From Protopterus annectens (taxonomy: Eukaryota > Chordata > Ceratodontiformes > Protopteridae): a DNA stretch of 64,000 nucleotides. The translations under genes were made by a program, and so were the position numbers. The notes under the pieces are model-generated. The model was not told the origin of the DNA, ran no database searches, and saw nothing but the letters and a program-made list of their open reading frames with translations. The stretch spans positions 865,817,571 through 865,881,570 of the forward strand of contig NC_056731.1 of the NCBI RefSeq assembly GCF_019279795.1. The letters are read 5' to 3'. Positions 35,811 to 46,802 of the stretch are shown here, piece by piece (position 1 is the first letter of the stretch; each line of letters begins with the position of its first letter).

Positions 35811-37454
35811 GTATCTGGGGAAAAAAGGCCAAAGAACAATGAACTTTTCTCTCTTTGGAAGTTCTGCAGGATGCTGTCTTTGGAGTCTGAAAAAAAAGAA
35901 ACGTACAGAAGGATCTCCCTGTAAACTTAAGAAGGTGTATACCCTATGTAGATCCTTGTCAGAATGCAGTGCCATCTTTACAGGCAAGATTCCAAAGTTT
36001 TTTTGTCTGACTTGGGTCCTGTGGTCCAGCAAAGGTTCTGGTGACTGTAGCAGTTTTGTATTTTGATGCTAAGTAAAGATTCCAGTTGTTTGGAGTGCAT
36101 AGGCAAGAGTGACTTACTCTGAGGCTGAAGTCCATTAATTGCTTGTGTCATATTTTCTTGGTTTAGTTCATCCTTGTGGACTAAGCTTCCGAAAAGCAAA
36201 CTATGCTGTCTCTGGTTCTGGGGTCACAGACTCTCAAGGAAAGACCCTTGCAGTGCATCCCTCAGTGGGATTTCACATAACTGTCTGTAACTTTGATTAT
36301 ACTGATACAGTAGCAGTGGCAGCAGGTTCAGATACGTGACTGTGCCATATGGTGTGGTTCAGGTTTTATTTTGTCAAGGATAAATTAAGTTAGGCCATTC
36401 TGAAGGCACACTTCTTGTTGGATGATAGCTATTCTGACAGGCTTCCCAGATTTTGATTGAAATCCTTCAAAAGAAGAAATGGGCATTGACTGCTGTGGGG
36501 CATGTTTGCAGTGCCTTATGCAGTTTCTTCTCTCTTAGGCCTACTCATTATCCCAGAAAGAAGAATCCCCCTTTCAGAATGATGAAGCACCCCCCCCCCC
36601 CCATTGTCTGGTAGTTTTGCCTCCCTCGCTTCTATTTGCAAACTCTTAGAAAATAACTCTTGTATGCTACTAGTGCAGTCCTGGTCAGTTGCAAAGTATT
36701 GTCCATGGGAATGTAGTTCTTCAGGTTTGCCTCAGCTTGGAGCACCATCTCAGTAGACTGGTGCAGGGATGGTTACAGCTTAAAACAGCTTAAGCCTCTC
36801 TCCAAAAGAGCTTTGCTCGGTTATGAGGCAGTGTCAGCATCTGTCTTGGAATTGGAATAGCTAGGGTGGGGTGAAGTAGAGAGTTAGCCTGGGTGCAAAG
36901 TACTTGGGGGGGGGGGGGCATTAGCTCTAAATTTCTTCATTCCTTTTAAACTACAGCAAAAGCACTTCAGCACTCCTAGTCTGATGCAAACTTTAGTAGT
37001 TTGCTACAGTTTAGAAGGAAAACAACAACTTTTTTTTTGTTTGGAAAGAAACTGCATAGCAGTCTGTTGCGGAGGACCTTGGCCCCTCAGAGTTGGGGGG
37101 GGATTGGATGCCCAGTCAGGGGATGGCACAGTGCACAGCAGTTGCTAATTACACCTCTATATCTTGAAACCGTTCCAGATTCTGTTGCAAGGCCAGATGT
37201 CCTTCTTCAGAAGGTGAAGGTAATGGGTTCTGCTGCTAAGTCTTGCTCATTTCAGAGGTGGTGACATACTTTTCTGTTTTGGACCTTAGCAGCTTTAAGT
37301 AACATTAGTATATCAAATTCTGGATAACAATTCTATTATGTTATGCCTTTGCTGTAGCAGGAATCTTGTGTAGCATCTCTCGACAAAGTGGATACCTTCT
37401 GACTCATTAATTTCTGGGTTTTGTTTAGGACTTTTTTTTCAGTCTGAGTTAAAT
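35811..37454. other. Unassigned stretch with poly-C and poly-G runs
   Basis: No domain is recognised with confidence. It may be the degraded 5' half of DIRS copy N, whose RT motifs start just after the CR1 insertion. A C run lies at about 36590-36602 and a G run at about 36907-36918. Confidence 0.35.
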
Positions 37455-39345
37455 CATAAAATCATCCAAGGCGAGCCTTGAAAGAAAAATTGCCAAGGAC
37501 TCCAAAGATAACCACAAGGCATTCTTTAGCTATGTCAAGAATCTAAGTGGCAATGCTTAGATCTGCTTGGAGTTGGAGCAGAATGGCACAAAATAGACTG
37601 AACCAACCGATATCGCCAACATCCTGGCAGACGGGTTCAGTGCAAGCATCACTCCCATCTCACCCTCAAAAGGACCCATAACCATACCAGAAGAATGTAG
37701 AGTCCCTGAAATCACAGACACTCAGGTTAAAACAGCCCTCTCCAAAGCCAAAAACTCAGCATCAGTGGGACCGGACAGTGTCCCAGGCTGCATCCTACAT
37801 GAGCTCAAAGATCAACTAACCCCTCACCTAAACACACTGTTCAACCTCAGCCTCTCCACAGGCTACATACCCATATGGCGTACAGCAACTGTTATCCCAC
37901 TCCACAAAGGTGGAGCCACAACAGACCCTGGGAACTATCGCCCTATAAGCCTGACTAGCTTGGTCTGCAAGGCTATGGAGCGCATCATCATGGAACTCCT
38001 TAACAGAGACATTGGGAACCTCCAAACACTGCCCTTACCCAGTTTGGCTTTGTTAAGGGCAGGTCATGCCTCCTAAACCTGGTGGACTTCTTTGAGACAG
38101 TTACCAAGGCTATAGAGGGAAAGGTGGTACACGCAGCCTACCTAGACCTCACTAAGGCCTTCGACACCATTCCCCATTCTGGTATTATAGACAAGCTCAC
38201 CAGCCTGAACATAAACCCCTATGTCACAAGATGGGTTGCCAACTGGCTCATGGACAGAACTCACATGGTGACAGTTGCGGGAGCTAGGTCGTCTCTAAAC
38301 CAGTTACAAGTGGTGTTCCCCAGGGATCGATCCTGGGACCCCTCCTGTTCAGCATATACTTCTCAGAGCTACAGGCAAGCACAGGAGGACTATGGCTGAC
38401 CAAGTTCACAGACTACTGTAAACTAGGGGCTATAATTGACTCTCCGGCTGACACAGACGTACTCCAATAGGGTCTCACTGAGACTGATACCTGGTGTCAA
38501 AATCATGGCCTCAAGCTAAATGCCAAAAAGTGCATAGTCATCCCCTTTGGAAAAAACAAAGTACCCACAAACTACCTCATAGGTGGCAGTCCCCTAAATA
38601 CGGAAGACGTAATAAGGGATCTCAGGACCCAAGTAGATAGTAATCTCACCTTTGATAATCACATTGCCAAAGTGGTTAGAAAATCCTTCTACGTGGCCCA
38701 CCTAATCACAAAAGGGTTTGTATCCAGATCAAAAGAGGTCATTGTGCCCCTCTACTTATCACTCATCAGACCCATATCAGAGTACAATGCCCCATTTGGG
38801 ATGTACCTTACAAGACACCTGCAACAGCTGGAAAGACCAAAGAAGTACCTCACCAAGAGGATCAATGGCCTCAAACAGATGCCCTATGCAGCTCGACTGA
38901 AGAAACTCCAGTTGTACTCGGTTGCATACCGCCTACTCAGATGTGATCTCTGACTGACATACAAGGACATGTCCAACCCAGAATTGATGGACATGCTCCA
39001 CCTAAAGAAAAACCTATTCCCTCGAGCCACACGCTCTAGGGATCTAAACCTTACTACAACAGTAAATAGGATATGCTGGAGGGATAGATTCCTGCCCAGA
39101 GACTTCCCATGCTTTGGAACAAGATCCCAATCTACATTGGGCAGAGCTCCTCGCTAACACTCTTCAAAAGAAACCTTGACAAGTGGATGGGAAACTGAAC
39201 ATTTACCTTGGGGATCACTTCAGTGGCTCTGCTGGACAGAGGCACAGGGAACTAATCTAAGGGGACAGCGAAAGCCAGCACATTCTGGCTAGGCTTATAA
39301 ATGCCTTCGGGCAGATAGCCTAGTACCCACCAATGAACCTATGAG
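37455..39345 (+). mobile_element. 5'-truncated CR1-type LINE
   Basis: Plus strand, same family as the CR1 at 12395-16488, but starting within ORF2 upstream of the RT (ERKIAKDSKDNHKAFFSYV at about 37480). It runs through RT and the C-terminal region to a 3' UTR ending near 39345. Truncation at the 5' end is normal for LINEs. It is flanked on the right by DIRS RT sequence (copy N), so it may have inserted there. Confidence 0.88.
37470..39260 (+). pseudogene. CR1 ORF2 remnant: RT and C-terminal region
   Basis: Blocks: GPDSVPGCILHELKDQL (about 37768), PLHKGGATTDPGNYRPISL (about 37900-37955), a frameshift near 38030, LDLTKAFDTIPHSG (about 38145), a second shift near 38300, then the polymerase box FTDYCKLG (about 38405), which replaces the FADDCKLG of the nested CR1, and the C-terminal frame 38672-38953 (RPISEYNAPFGMYLTRHL). 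The catalytic aspartate pair is lost, so the copy is dead. Confidence 0.88.
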
Positions 39346-41862
39346 TGATCTTCACTTTCAGTACAAGATGTTGCTGTTGGTTGCTCCTCTGAATCCCATT
39401 GTTTATCAAAGTGTTAGCTGTTGTGAGGAACAAATTGGAGCAAAAGGATAATTGTGTGTTCCCTTACTTGGATGACTGGTTCTTGGTGGCCTTATCAAGA
39501 GACTTCCTTTTAGGTGGCCTTATTTGAAACTTTTCATGGTTGTAGGCCATGGTTGTCACGGTAAGCTCACTGGATTCCTTTGTAGTTGTAGCTGAGAGGG
39601 TTGAATAGTTTACTATTCGTTGTCCTTCATTCCTGCCCACAGAAAGGGCCCAGGAAATGGTGATCTTAATGATCTTTGTGAGGAGGTCAAACCTGAGGGT
39701 TCCATGTCCAAATCTGTCTCACAGACTCTAACTGCCGCAGTTTATTATCAAGGTTCTGTAAGCATATATGAAGATGAGGGTATTGCACTGGGCAGAAATA
39801 TGCTTGTGCTGCAATGTCATCATGCCCTCATAGGTCTGCTTTTGGTATTGAACCATGTCAAAGGTTTATAGGTAAGTACTAGGCTAGCTGCCCTTGTTGG
39901 CCATTTTAAGCCTAGCAAGTTTCCCTGAATAGTAAGAATTAACCCTGTACCTTATGTCTGTGAGGTAAACACGATAAATGTTATGCCAACTTCAACCCCG
40001 TGGAGCTCTACAATGGTAGGTGATACCCAGAATCATCATTATAAGCCTTTACTTCTTTCAACTAAACCATTTGCCTTCTGGCAATGGTTGCTTCACCAGT
40101 TGGTTAATGAATTCACCTGGGCTTCTCTGTTGTGCAGAGAAATTGGAGCCCCCAAAGAAAAGATGCTTACCTTAAACCACCTGTAGGTAAGAAGGGTATT
40201 TCTAACCGTCAGAGTTCTGAAAGTGGAGCTGAGACTATAGTCCCTTCTTCTCTGATTAGACCGCCAGAGGTTGGTGCTGTGTATGTACTGACAAGGTAAG
40301 CACACAATCATACTTCATACGTATAAGAATGATGCTGATCCAGTAGCGGCCATGGACTGGAGCATCACAGTAATAACTGTTTATATCCCAAGAGAAACAA
40401 ACATGCTGATGGTCTTCCTCAGTCACAGCTTCAGTCCTGTCTTTGAAATGAGGATAAGGAATCCTGTCTGGTCAGGGTCTGTGTAGAAAAAAGCACAGTG
40501 AAAATTCTCCTGTTTTTTCTATGGGAGAATGTGTTTTTTCCCCCTATTCTGTTTACTTGGTCATATCACAAGAAAACTGAGGGCTGTATTTTTTCCCTGA
40601 CATTGTCAAGGAAGTTTCCTATATGCCTTTCAATGTGGGTTCCAGGCGGAAATGAGGTGTACTAGTAATTGACTAGTAATTGACACTGTGTAAAGTGTAA
40701 TCACAAAAGTATGGTTACTGTGATTAATATACTAACATTGATTGTGGTATTTTGGAAAATTCATATTACTCCAAGTTTCTAAGTTTCGGGGGAGCAGAGC
40801 CCAACACTTTAGGAGGTGTAGGAGTCAAACCCCATCTGCAAAAATGTTTATAAGGTGTTATAGTTTCAATTTTTCACTTTCTGAGCAATGATAGTTTTGT
40901 TATCTGTCACACTTCTTCAGAGTTGATCACTACTGTATCACCTTTTAATCGTGGATCATTTCCATTTTTCACTGATTCCACACCTCAGAGGAAAATCTGA
41001 TCAGACCAAAACTTGCTGTTGTTGCTACCTTGATGAGAATGGTTTGCGTTCAGGACAGAAAGCTATCCAAGTACAAGCCAAGATGCTTTACTTCTGGGAT
41101 TGATTACTTCTGTAGATCCTCTTTGTCATATCTTACAGCAGATTTCTCAGAAGTAAAAGAAACTTCTTGGAAAAGTTTCATATCGATCTTCCCCTGCTAA
41201 ATAGAAGTGAATTCCCATCTGGATAGAGAAGTAATCTGTACTACTTCAGTCATTTGTTTGGCAGATGATCATCACCTATCTCTGGCACCTGTATGGCTTT
41301 GCTCTCAATTGTTTCACAGTCTGGGTTCACTTCTCTGAAGGGCATGCAGTGTGAGCACAGAGGTTTGTTGTTCACTTGCATTTGTGTGTCAGATTCTTCA
41401 GTGGCTTTATCTCTAGACTTGAAACTTGAAAAAAAAAATCCTTAAACTGCAAACCTTGAGTACTACATTTTTTTTATCTTATTTGTTACCAGTTCAAGCA
41501 CTAGTTTTGTGGCACTGGATAGTTTTTTTTTTACTTCACACCCTTACCAAGCATTATTGGAGGACTTTGGCATCATGCAACACCTTGGTACTTCAAAATT
41601 CTTCTCTCTGAAGTCTTACCTTTAGGTCTTCTTATAGGTCCCATTCCCCATGGATTTTTAACTTTCAGTGCTTAACTTCTTCCAACAGTTATCCATTGCA
41701 GAGGGCTTTGAAGTGTGGTATAAAAAACATGTAGTCACTAGATCAGTCTATCTATTTTATGGTCCTCTGCATTGGGTGTTTTTTACGCCCCATCCCACTG
41801 ACATAATCTCCACCTCCCCTCCAATCTGGACAGCCTGTCCATAAAGAATCTGCAGGTAACTG
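39346..41862 (+). mobile_element. DIRS remnant, copy N
   Basis: RT palm sequence LHFQYKMLLLV (about 39352) is followed by an intact polymerase box, FPYLDDWFLVA (YLDD at 39465-39476), and a degraded thumb. An RNase H-like end (VYIPRETNMLMVFLS, about 40380-40425) and a weak recombinase box I (KILKLQTLST, about 41430) follow. The remainder is too decayed to assign. The Penelope-like composite begins at 41876. Confidence 0.55.
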
Positions 41863-41875
41863 TCCATTTAATGTA
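41863..41875. repeat. Left target-site duplication of the Penelope-like composite
   Basis: TCCATTTAATGTA, identical to 46790-46802. It bounds the whole composite. Confidence 0.85.
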
Positions 41876-42675
41876 GACTGTAAGAAATAAGAAATCACTG
41901 GAAACTAGGGTGGAGTAAATGCACCATAAAATCCTTTTAATATCCACAAGTACATTTCAGGTATGATATTAATATCAAGTAAATTTTAGGTACGTAAGCA
42001 TAAAACTTTTGCACAGAGGACTTCTATCAGGCATATAAAACAACTTGTATTGATTAGTGAATGTTTTAAATAGTGTAAAAAAGTCACATGCACAAATAAT
42101 TGACAGTTAAAGGAACAGTATGCTCTTAAAAATATTGTGTGTGATAACAAGTATATGAAACTTAAAGGCTTGTAAAAATGTATAAACCTAATATAAGAAT
42201 GGGTGTAAAAAAACTTATATAAACTTTATAAAGAGGCATCTGGCTTGCATATGAAATATACATACATTGCTGCAACAAATGTATTTCACAGACTCATGTT
42301 TGGTTATGAGTATAGATTTAAGAGGGGGCAATACCATTAAGCCCTGACATAATATGAGCCTTAAACCTCAAAATCCAGTTCACTTCTGCTCGCTGAGTTC
42401 TGAGAACAATATTTTCACCTCTTATGTTTTCATACACAACTTCTAAAATCAGGAATTTAAAACTGTGGGTAGATCCCTTCTCTAGCTTATGTTTGCTTAA
42501 GGCATTAGTGACTACTACTCTATTAATTTCTGAGAAATGACTGGATATAAGGCCTTTAAGCCTCTGGTTTGCTTTACCTATGTAATAGGAAGTGCAGTGA
42601 CTGCATGTTGCTAGATATATAAGGTTTCTGGTGGTACAATTACCTTAGGCTTTAATTTCAAAATTTGTGGCTGTT
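41876..42675 (-). repeat. Inverted partial copy of the Penelope-like 3' half
   Basis: The reverse complement of this segment follows the right part of the composite from the GIY-YIG domain to about 60 bases short of its 3' end. It lacks the LINE tail and hAT-like element found in the right copy. The junction with the forward copy has a 5-base overlap (CTGTT, 42671-42675), suggesting a microhomology join. Confidence 0.85.
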
Positions 42676-42985
42676 CCTTTAATTTTAACTGTCAGTTGAT
42701 TTGTGCATGTGACTTTTTTTTACACTATTTAAACCATTTACTAGTCGTTGTAAGTTGTTTTATGCACCTGAGGAAGCCCTCTGAGCGAAGGTTTTATGCC
42801 TGTGTACCTAAAATTTACTATAGCTTACCTGAAATTTATTTGTGGATATTAAAAGGATTTTATAGTGCATTTATTCCACCCTGGTGTCCATTGATTTCTT
42901 ATTTCTTATGGAATGCATTTGGTGTGTCACTGGATTTACCTATGTGCTGGTTCACTTTTTTGCTGCTAATTTCATTTGTGTGAAC
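42671..42985 (+). repeat. 5' terminal-repeat-like segment of the Penelope-like element
   Basis: A direct repeat of about 46525-46789: CCTTTAATTTTAACTGTCA, CTGAGGAAG, TGGATATTAAAAGGATTTT, GGTGTGTCACTGGATTTACC and TGCTGGTTCACTTTTTTGC occur in both in the same order. Penelope-like elements carry such pseudo-LTRs. Confidence 0.85.
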
Positions 42986-43370
42986 AGCCATGGACAGGAA
43001 TATGCTTAATTGGATAGTTATGGACCTTAACAGTTTGGTGGACATCTCCCATAATCCCTTACTTGGATTGTTGGGCATATCCACAGTGTCTGAGCACAGT
43101 TGTGTTCCAGAAAGTGCATTTCATCAGTATACAACTAAATTACAGCATTTTGAAAATGTGTACCAAATCAAGAAACTGCAGTGGCAGAGACTGAGCTTCA
43201 GTACTTATCTCCAACATAAAGTAGCCCCTAGAGGTCTACAAATATTAAAAATGCTCACTTTACATGACCAATATCCAGACCTCTTATGGAGGTGGCAACT
43301 AATTAACCTTAGCTGTTCTTTTAGATGTATGGAGTTGGTTTAGTTCTTTGAGGCCACTGAGTTGGAGCTG

Positions 43371-43386
43371 AGAACAAGCAGCTGTA
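43371..43386. repeat. Left target-site duplication of the SINE
   Basis: AGAACAAGCAGCTGTA, repeated exactly at 43663-43678. Confidence 0.95.
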
Positions 43387-43662
43387 AGTAATGTCTTTTG
43401 GCTTTTCCCGGTTAGGGGTTGCCACACCAGAACTCTGGTCCGCTAATGATTGGCAGTGGATTTTTACAGTGCCGAGTTGCCAGCCCGGCGTCCAACCTTC
43501 AAAGAAGGCACACCTATTCACGCTCGCACCTACCTGCATATCTTTTAACGTCACTCGACCACAGGGAATACATGCAGACTCCACACAGAAGGTGATCCAG
43601 CCGAGAATCAAACGGGAGAACCTCTTGCTGTGAGTCGACAATGCTAACCGATGCACCACCGC
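43387..43662 (-). mobile_element. tRNA-derived SINE
   Basis: 276 bases flanked by exact 16-bp duplications. On the minus strand it starts with a tRNA-like head: an A-box-like TGGTGCATCGGTTAGCATTG and a B-box-like GTTTGATTCTC (consensus GGTTCGAATCC). A body related to a dispersed vertebrate SINE and a tail of AAAAGCCAAAAGACATTACT follow. SINEs are transcribed by RNA polymerase III and mobilised by LINE enzymes. The boxes have mutated bases. Confidence 0.8.
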
Positions 43663-43997
43663 AGAACAAGCAGCTGTATGTAGAATTAACAGAAGCCATA
43701 GAACAAAATGTGCAGTCAAATTTATTCTATGAAACACTTGACCGTATAGCCATCTTCAAAAAATGTGTCATTGAAATTAAGAGGACGCTACACAGGGATG
43801 TTATGGATTTTCAGAAGAGGCATATTTTTTCTTGGAACACTAATTCAAGAAATGAACAGAGAGATGCATCACATACTAGGATTAAGCCATTCTCGGCTCC
43901 TATTTCACATTCTACAGATGTAACTCAGTTAGCTACACCCCCTGATGCAATCCCTGTCCATCAGGGACAAGTACAAGCACATATTCCCACTAATTGA

Positions 43998-44900
43998 GGC
44001 ACTAATGAGTTTGCTTGACTGTATGCCTTCCCTCGGATTCCAACTCCCAATCTGCTGTAACTCATTTGCATATGACATCTAAAGACAGCACCAATTAGAG
44101 TATGCCTCACACATATTTAATAGCAGCATCTTTGAATACCACAGCCACTGCACAGTCTGGAGCCCTTCCTCTTCTATTACTCGGAGCACATCTGATTCAC
44201 AATGGCCTACAGTAGACATCAACAGCATTGGAGCCTTGGACCCTGTTGACCTTCCATTTTTATCAGACAGACCTGCTCCACTACCACCCTAACAACCTTG
44301 GAGATACAGCACTACCAAGCAAAGGTGGACAGGGAACAGACCCCTCACAAGAAGACAAATGTAGGTCTGAACATTAACTGAACAGTAACTGTCAGTCTTA
44401 AGCAAAGGGCTTACTTTATACCTTCTCACACTGTGGACATTTCTACCATAATATCTGAATTTAAATATTTTGTTCAAACTTTAAACTTAGACTATACCTT
44501 TTAATACTGATTTTACACACACTACTTTTAGAAAATACGATTTATGGATTTTGGGAAGGAAATGAAACTACCTTTGATTTGTTTTATGATTATATATTTA
44601 ATACATGTGATTTTTTTTTTTAAATTTAAGAAATGCTTCTCTTCTTCAAACATTGACTTTTTATATATTACCATAACTAAGGATGATGATGGTATTATTA
44701 ACACCTATTTATATAAGAAATCTGTAAATGTAACAACACTTTACACAGAAACAGTGTGCATCCTCATTTCATTTTTAAGAATGTAGCGAATAACCATTTC
44801 TTGAGAATAGCCCAAGACAAAAATAAATAAGTTGCTGTTGAAGACTTGGCACTTACAGGTTACAACAAGCAAGAAAAGAAATACTGTTGCTGCACCTATT
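43998..44900. other. AT-rich interior of the Penelope-like composite, no RT readable
   Basis: The RT core should lie between the N-terminal part and the GIY-YIG domain, but I see no RT motif in any frame. It is either deleted and replaced or decayed beyond recognition. Confidence 0.35.
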
Positions 44901-45059
44901 TTCTCTAACCAAGTAGATAGGCACACAGAACACAATACCCATACTACCACTAAACTTAAACTTAGGTGTACCTTAGACATTGAAAATATAATCTGTAAAC
45001 ACTGACCCATACTACATTATGTTCCATCACTTAGTAATTATATCACTTCACAACCCCTG

Positions 45060-45355
45060 TTCTCACATAAAAGACACAGGAACATAAAAAGTATATTATT
45101 GTGTAGAGAAAACCCAGATTGTGGTTACATCCATCTCAAGGAAGAAAGGCACTTATAAATGTGGCGGTTGTGTATTCTGTAAGTACATTGACACTGGGAA
45201 AATTATTATGCATCCTGTAACAGCCACAAATTATGAAATTAGAGCCTATGGTACTTTTAACACCTGTAACCTGGTATATATAGCAACATGCAGTCACTGC
45301 ACTTCCTATTGTATAGGTAAAACAAACCAGAGGCTTAAAGACCACATATCCAGTC
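45060..45355 (+). pseudogene. GIY-YIG endonuclease domain of the Penelope-like element
   Basis: Frame 45121-45355 has a cysteine pair motif (KCGGCVFC), then LVYIATCSHCTSYCIGKT as the GIY-YIG core (LVY...CIG) and RLKDHISS with the conserved Arg/Lys-x-x-His. Upstream, SHKRHRNIKSILL at about 45066 in another frame matches the linker typical of this family. The C-terminal end continues after two insertions, at 46116-46175 (SHLSEINREVVTNALSKYK). The domain nicks target DNA in active elements. The frame is split and one shift lies upstream, so it is inactive. Confidence 0.75.
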
Positions 45356-45392
45356 GGACACTCCTGGTCAACAAATTTAAATAAATAAATAA
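45356..45392 (+). mobile_element. Very short LINE/SINE 3' tail
   Basis: GGTCAACAAATTT followed by AAATAAATAAATAA. It closely resembles the 3' end of the L2-type LINE at 11381 (GGTCAATAAATGT and an AAATAAAT-like tail). It is flanked by ATATCCAGTC (45346-45355) and, once the hAT-like element is ignored, ATATCTAGTC, a 10-bp duplication with one change. Confidence 0.65.
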
Positions 45393-45400
45393 ATATCTAG

Positions 45401-46108
45401 GGGTTCCTATGAGTTCAATGAAAACGCATTATGTTGAATGCGTTTTCGTCGACACATGTAGAGCGAACAGGCAAAACAGCGAAGTGGCTGTTCAGCAAAA
45501 TTTTTCCCTGGGAAAGAAGTCACTTGACTGCTTCATTGTTTTGCCGTGTTCTGAAGTGTAGTGTCCCCTTGTCCAGTATAGCTCCCGAGAGTGACTGTGC
45601 AACAGTTACTGACCTTAGGGTTAGGGTGCGGGTTAAGGTAAGTGCATATGTATGAAAGTGTTTACTGTTGTATATTTTATGTTAAATGTATGGTTGAGTT
45701 CCGTGTGTATGTGTTTTCAGTTGTTTACTTTTGTTTTTGGGGGGGTATGTGTTTGGAGCTGTTATGTGAATGTGCAAGAGTTACTGACCTTAGGGTTAGG
45801 GTGCGGGCTAAGGTAAGTGCATATGGTTTAAAATGTTTATTTATTTTTTTCATTAAATGTATGTTTGGGTTATGTGCATATGTGTATTTAGTTGTTTACT
45901 GGTTTTTGGGGGGGTATAATTAGGATTGGGTATGTGTGTATGTGCTTGGAAGTGTGTAATGTGTTTTTTGCGGGGGTTGGAACTGAGATTTCTTTCCCTT
46001 GGAAAGAAATCGCTATTCTTTGGATTCGACATTTTCAGCTTTCGCTGAAAATGTGTAGATGTAACATCGTTCGCTATTTTAAGCATTCGATGTTGCAATA
46101 TAGACCCC
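45401..46108. mobile_element. Non-autonomous hAT-like DNA transposon with TTAGGG subrepeats
   Basis: 708 bases flanked by exact 8-bp duplications ATATCTAG (45393-45400 and 46109-46116), as expected for hAT elements. Ends are imperfect inverted repeats (GGGTTCCTAT / GGGGTCTATAT), with short matched motifs further in (GAATGC, AGCGAAC). The core has two direct units about 175 bases apart, each with TTAGGGTTAGGG (45615, 45790) followed by GTGCGGGYTAAGGTAAGTGC. There is no coding capacity. Confidence 0.75.
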
Positions 46109-46789
46109 ATATCTAGTCATCTTTCAGAAATTAATAGAGAAGTAGTTACTAATGCTTTAAGCAAATACAAGCTGGAGAAGGGATCTACCTGCATCTTTAG
46201 AAGTTGTGTATGAAAACAAAAGCGGTGAAAATATTGTTCTCAGAACTGAGAGCGCAGAATTGAACTGAATTTTGAGGTTTAAGGCTCTTATTATGTTGGG
46301 GCTTAATGGTACTGCCCCTCTTAAACCGATACTCTTAAAGCATGAGTCTGTGTAAATACATTTGTTGCAGCAATGTATGTATATTTCATATGCAAGTCAG
46401 TTGCCTCTTTTTAAACTTTTTATAAGTTTTTTATACCCATTCTTATATTTGGTTTATACATTTTTACTAGCCTTTAGGTTTCATGTACTTGTTATTACAC
46501 ATAATGTTTTTAAGAGCATACTGTTCCTTTAATTTTAACTGTCATTGATTTGTGCATGTGACTTTTTTTACTCTAAACAATTGACTAGCTGATGTAAGTT
46601 GTTTTATATGCCTGAGGAAGTCCTCTGGGCAAAAGTTTTATGCTTGCGTACCTAAAGTTTACTTGTGGATATTAAAAGGATTTTTTTAGTGCATTAACTC
46701 CACCCTGGTTTCCAGTGATTTATTTTTTCTTATTGAATACAGTTGGTGTGTCACTGGATTTACCTGCGTGCTGGTTCACTTTTTTGCCA
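46109..46789 (+). repeat. Penelope-like C-terminal end and 3' terminal-repeat-like segment
   Basis: 46116-46200 encodes the end of the GIY-YIG protein. 46200-46789 is the 3' terminal-repeat-like part, whose last 260 bases repeat 42671-42985 and whose reverse complement makes up much of 41876-42480. Confidence 0.8.
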
Positions 46790-46802
46790 TCCATTTAATG
46801 TA
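46790..46802. repeat. Right target-site duplication of the Penelope-like composite
   Basis: TCCATTTAATGTA, identical to 41863-41875. Confidence 0.85.

Larger units (their letters stand above)
42990..43997 (+). pseudogene. Penelope-like coding remnant, N-terminal part (interrupted by a SINE)
   Basis: Frame 42990-43343 (117 aa, starting right after the terminal-repeat-like segment) and frame 43641-43997 are separated by the SINE at 43387-43662. The second part is Lys/Glu-rich and probably helical (EAIEQNVQSNLFYETLD). Position suggests the N-terminal region of the Penelope-like protein, but I recognise no domain. Stops lie near 43340 and 43358. Confidence 0.4.
41876..46789 (+). mobile_element. 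Penelope-like element composite with inverted partial copy
   Basis: A 4914-base insertion flanked by an exact 13-bp duplication. Order: an inverted partial copy (41876-42675, the GIY-YIG end and 3' end in reverse), a 5' terminal-repeat-like segment (42671-42985), an unrecognised coding part (42990-43997), an AT-rich part (43998-44900), the GIY-YIG domain (45060-45355, resuming at 46116), and a 3' terminal-repeat-like segment (about 46200-46789). Penelope-like elements move by RT plus a GIY-YIG nuclease and often insert as tandem or inverted partial copies. No RT motif is readable, so this copy seems internally deleted or very decayed. Confidence 0.8.

Noticed and set aside
36138..37264. Possible small host gene in frames at 36139-36339 and 37001-37264
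   Set aside because: The frames are short, without domain, splice structure or clear start context, and lie between mobile elements.
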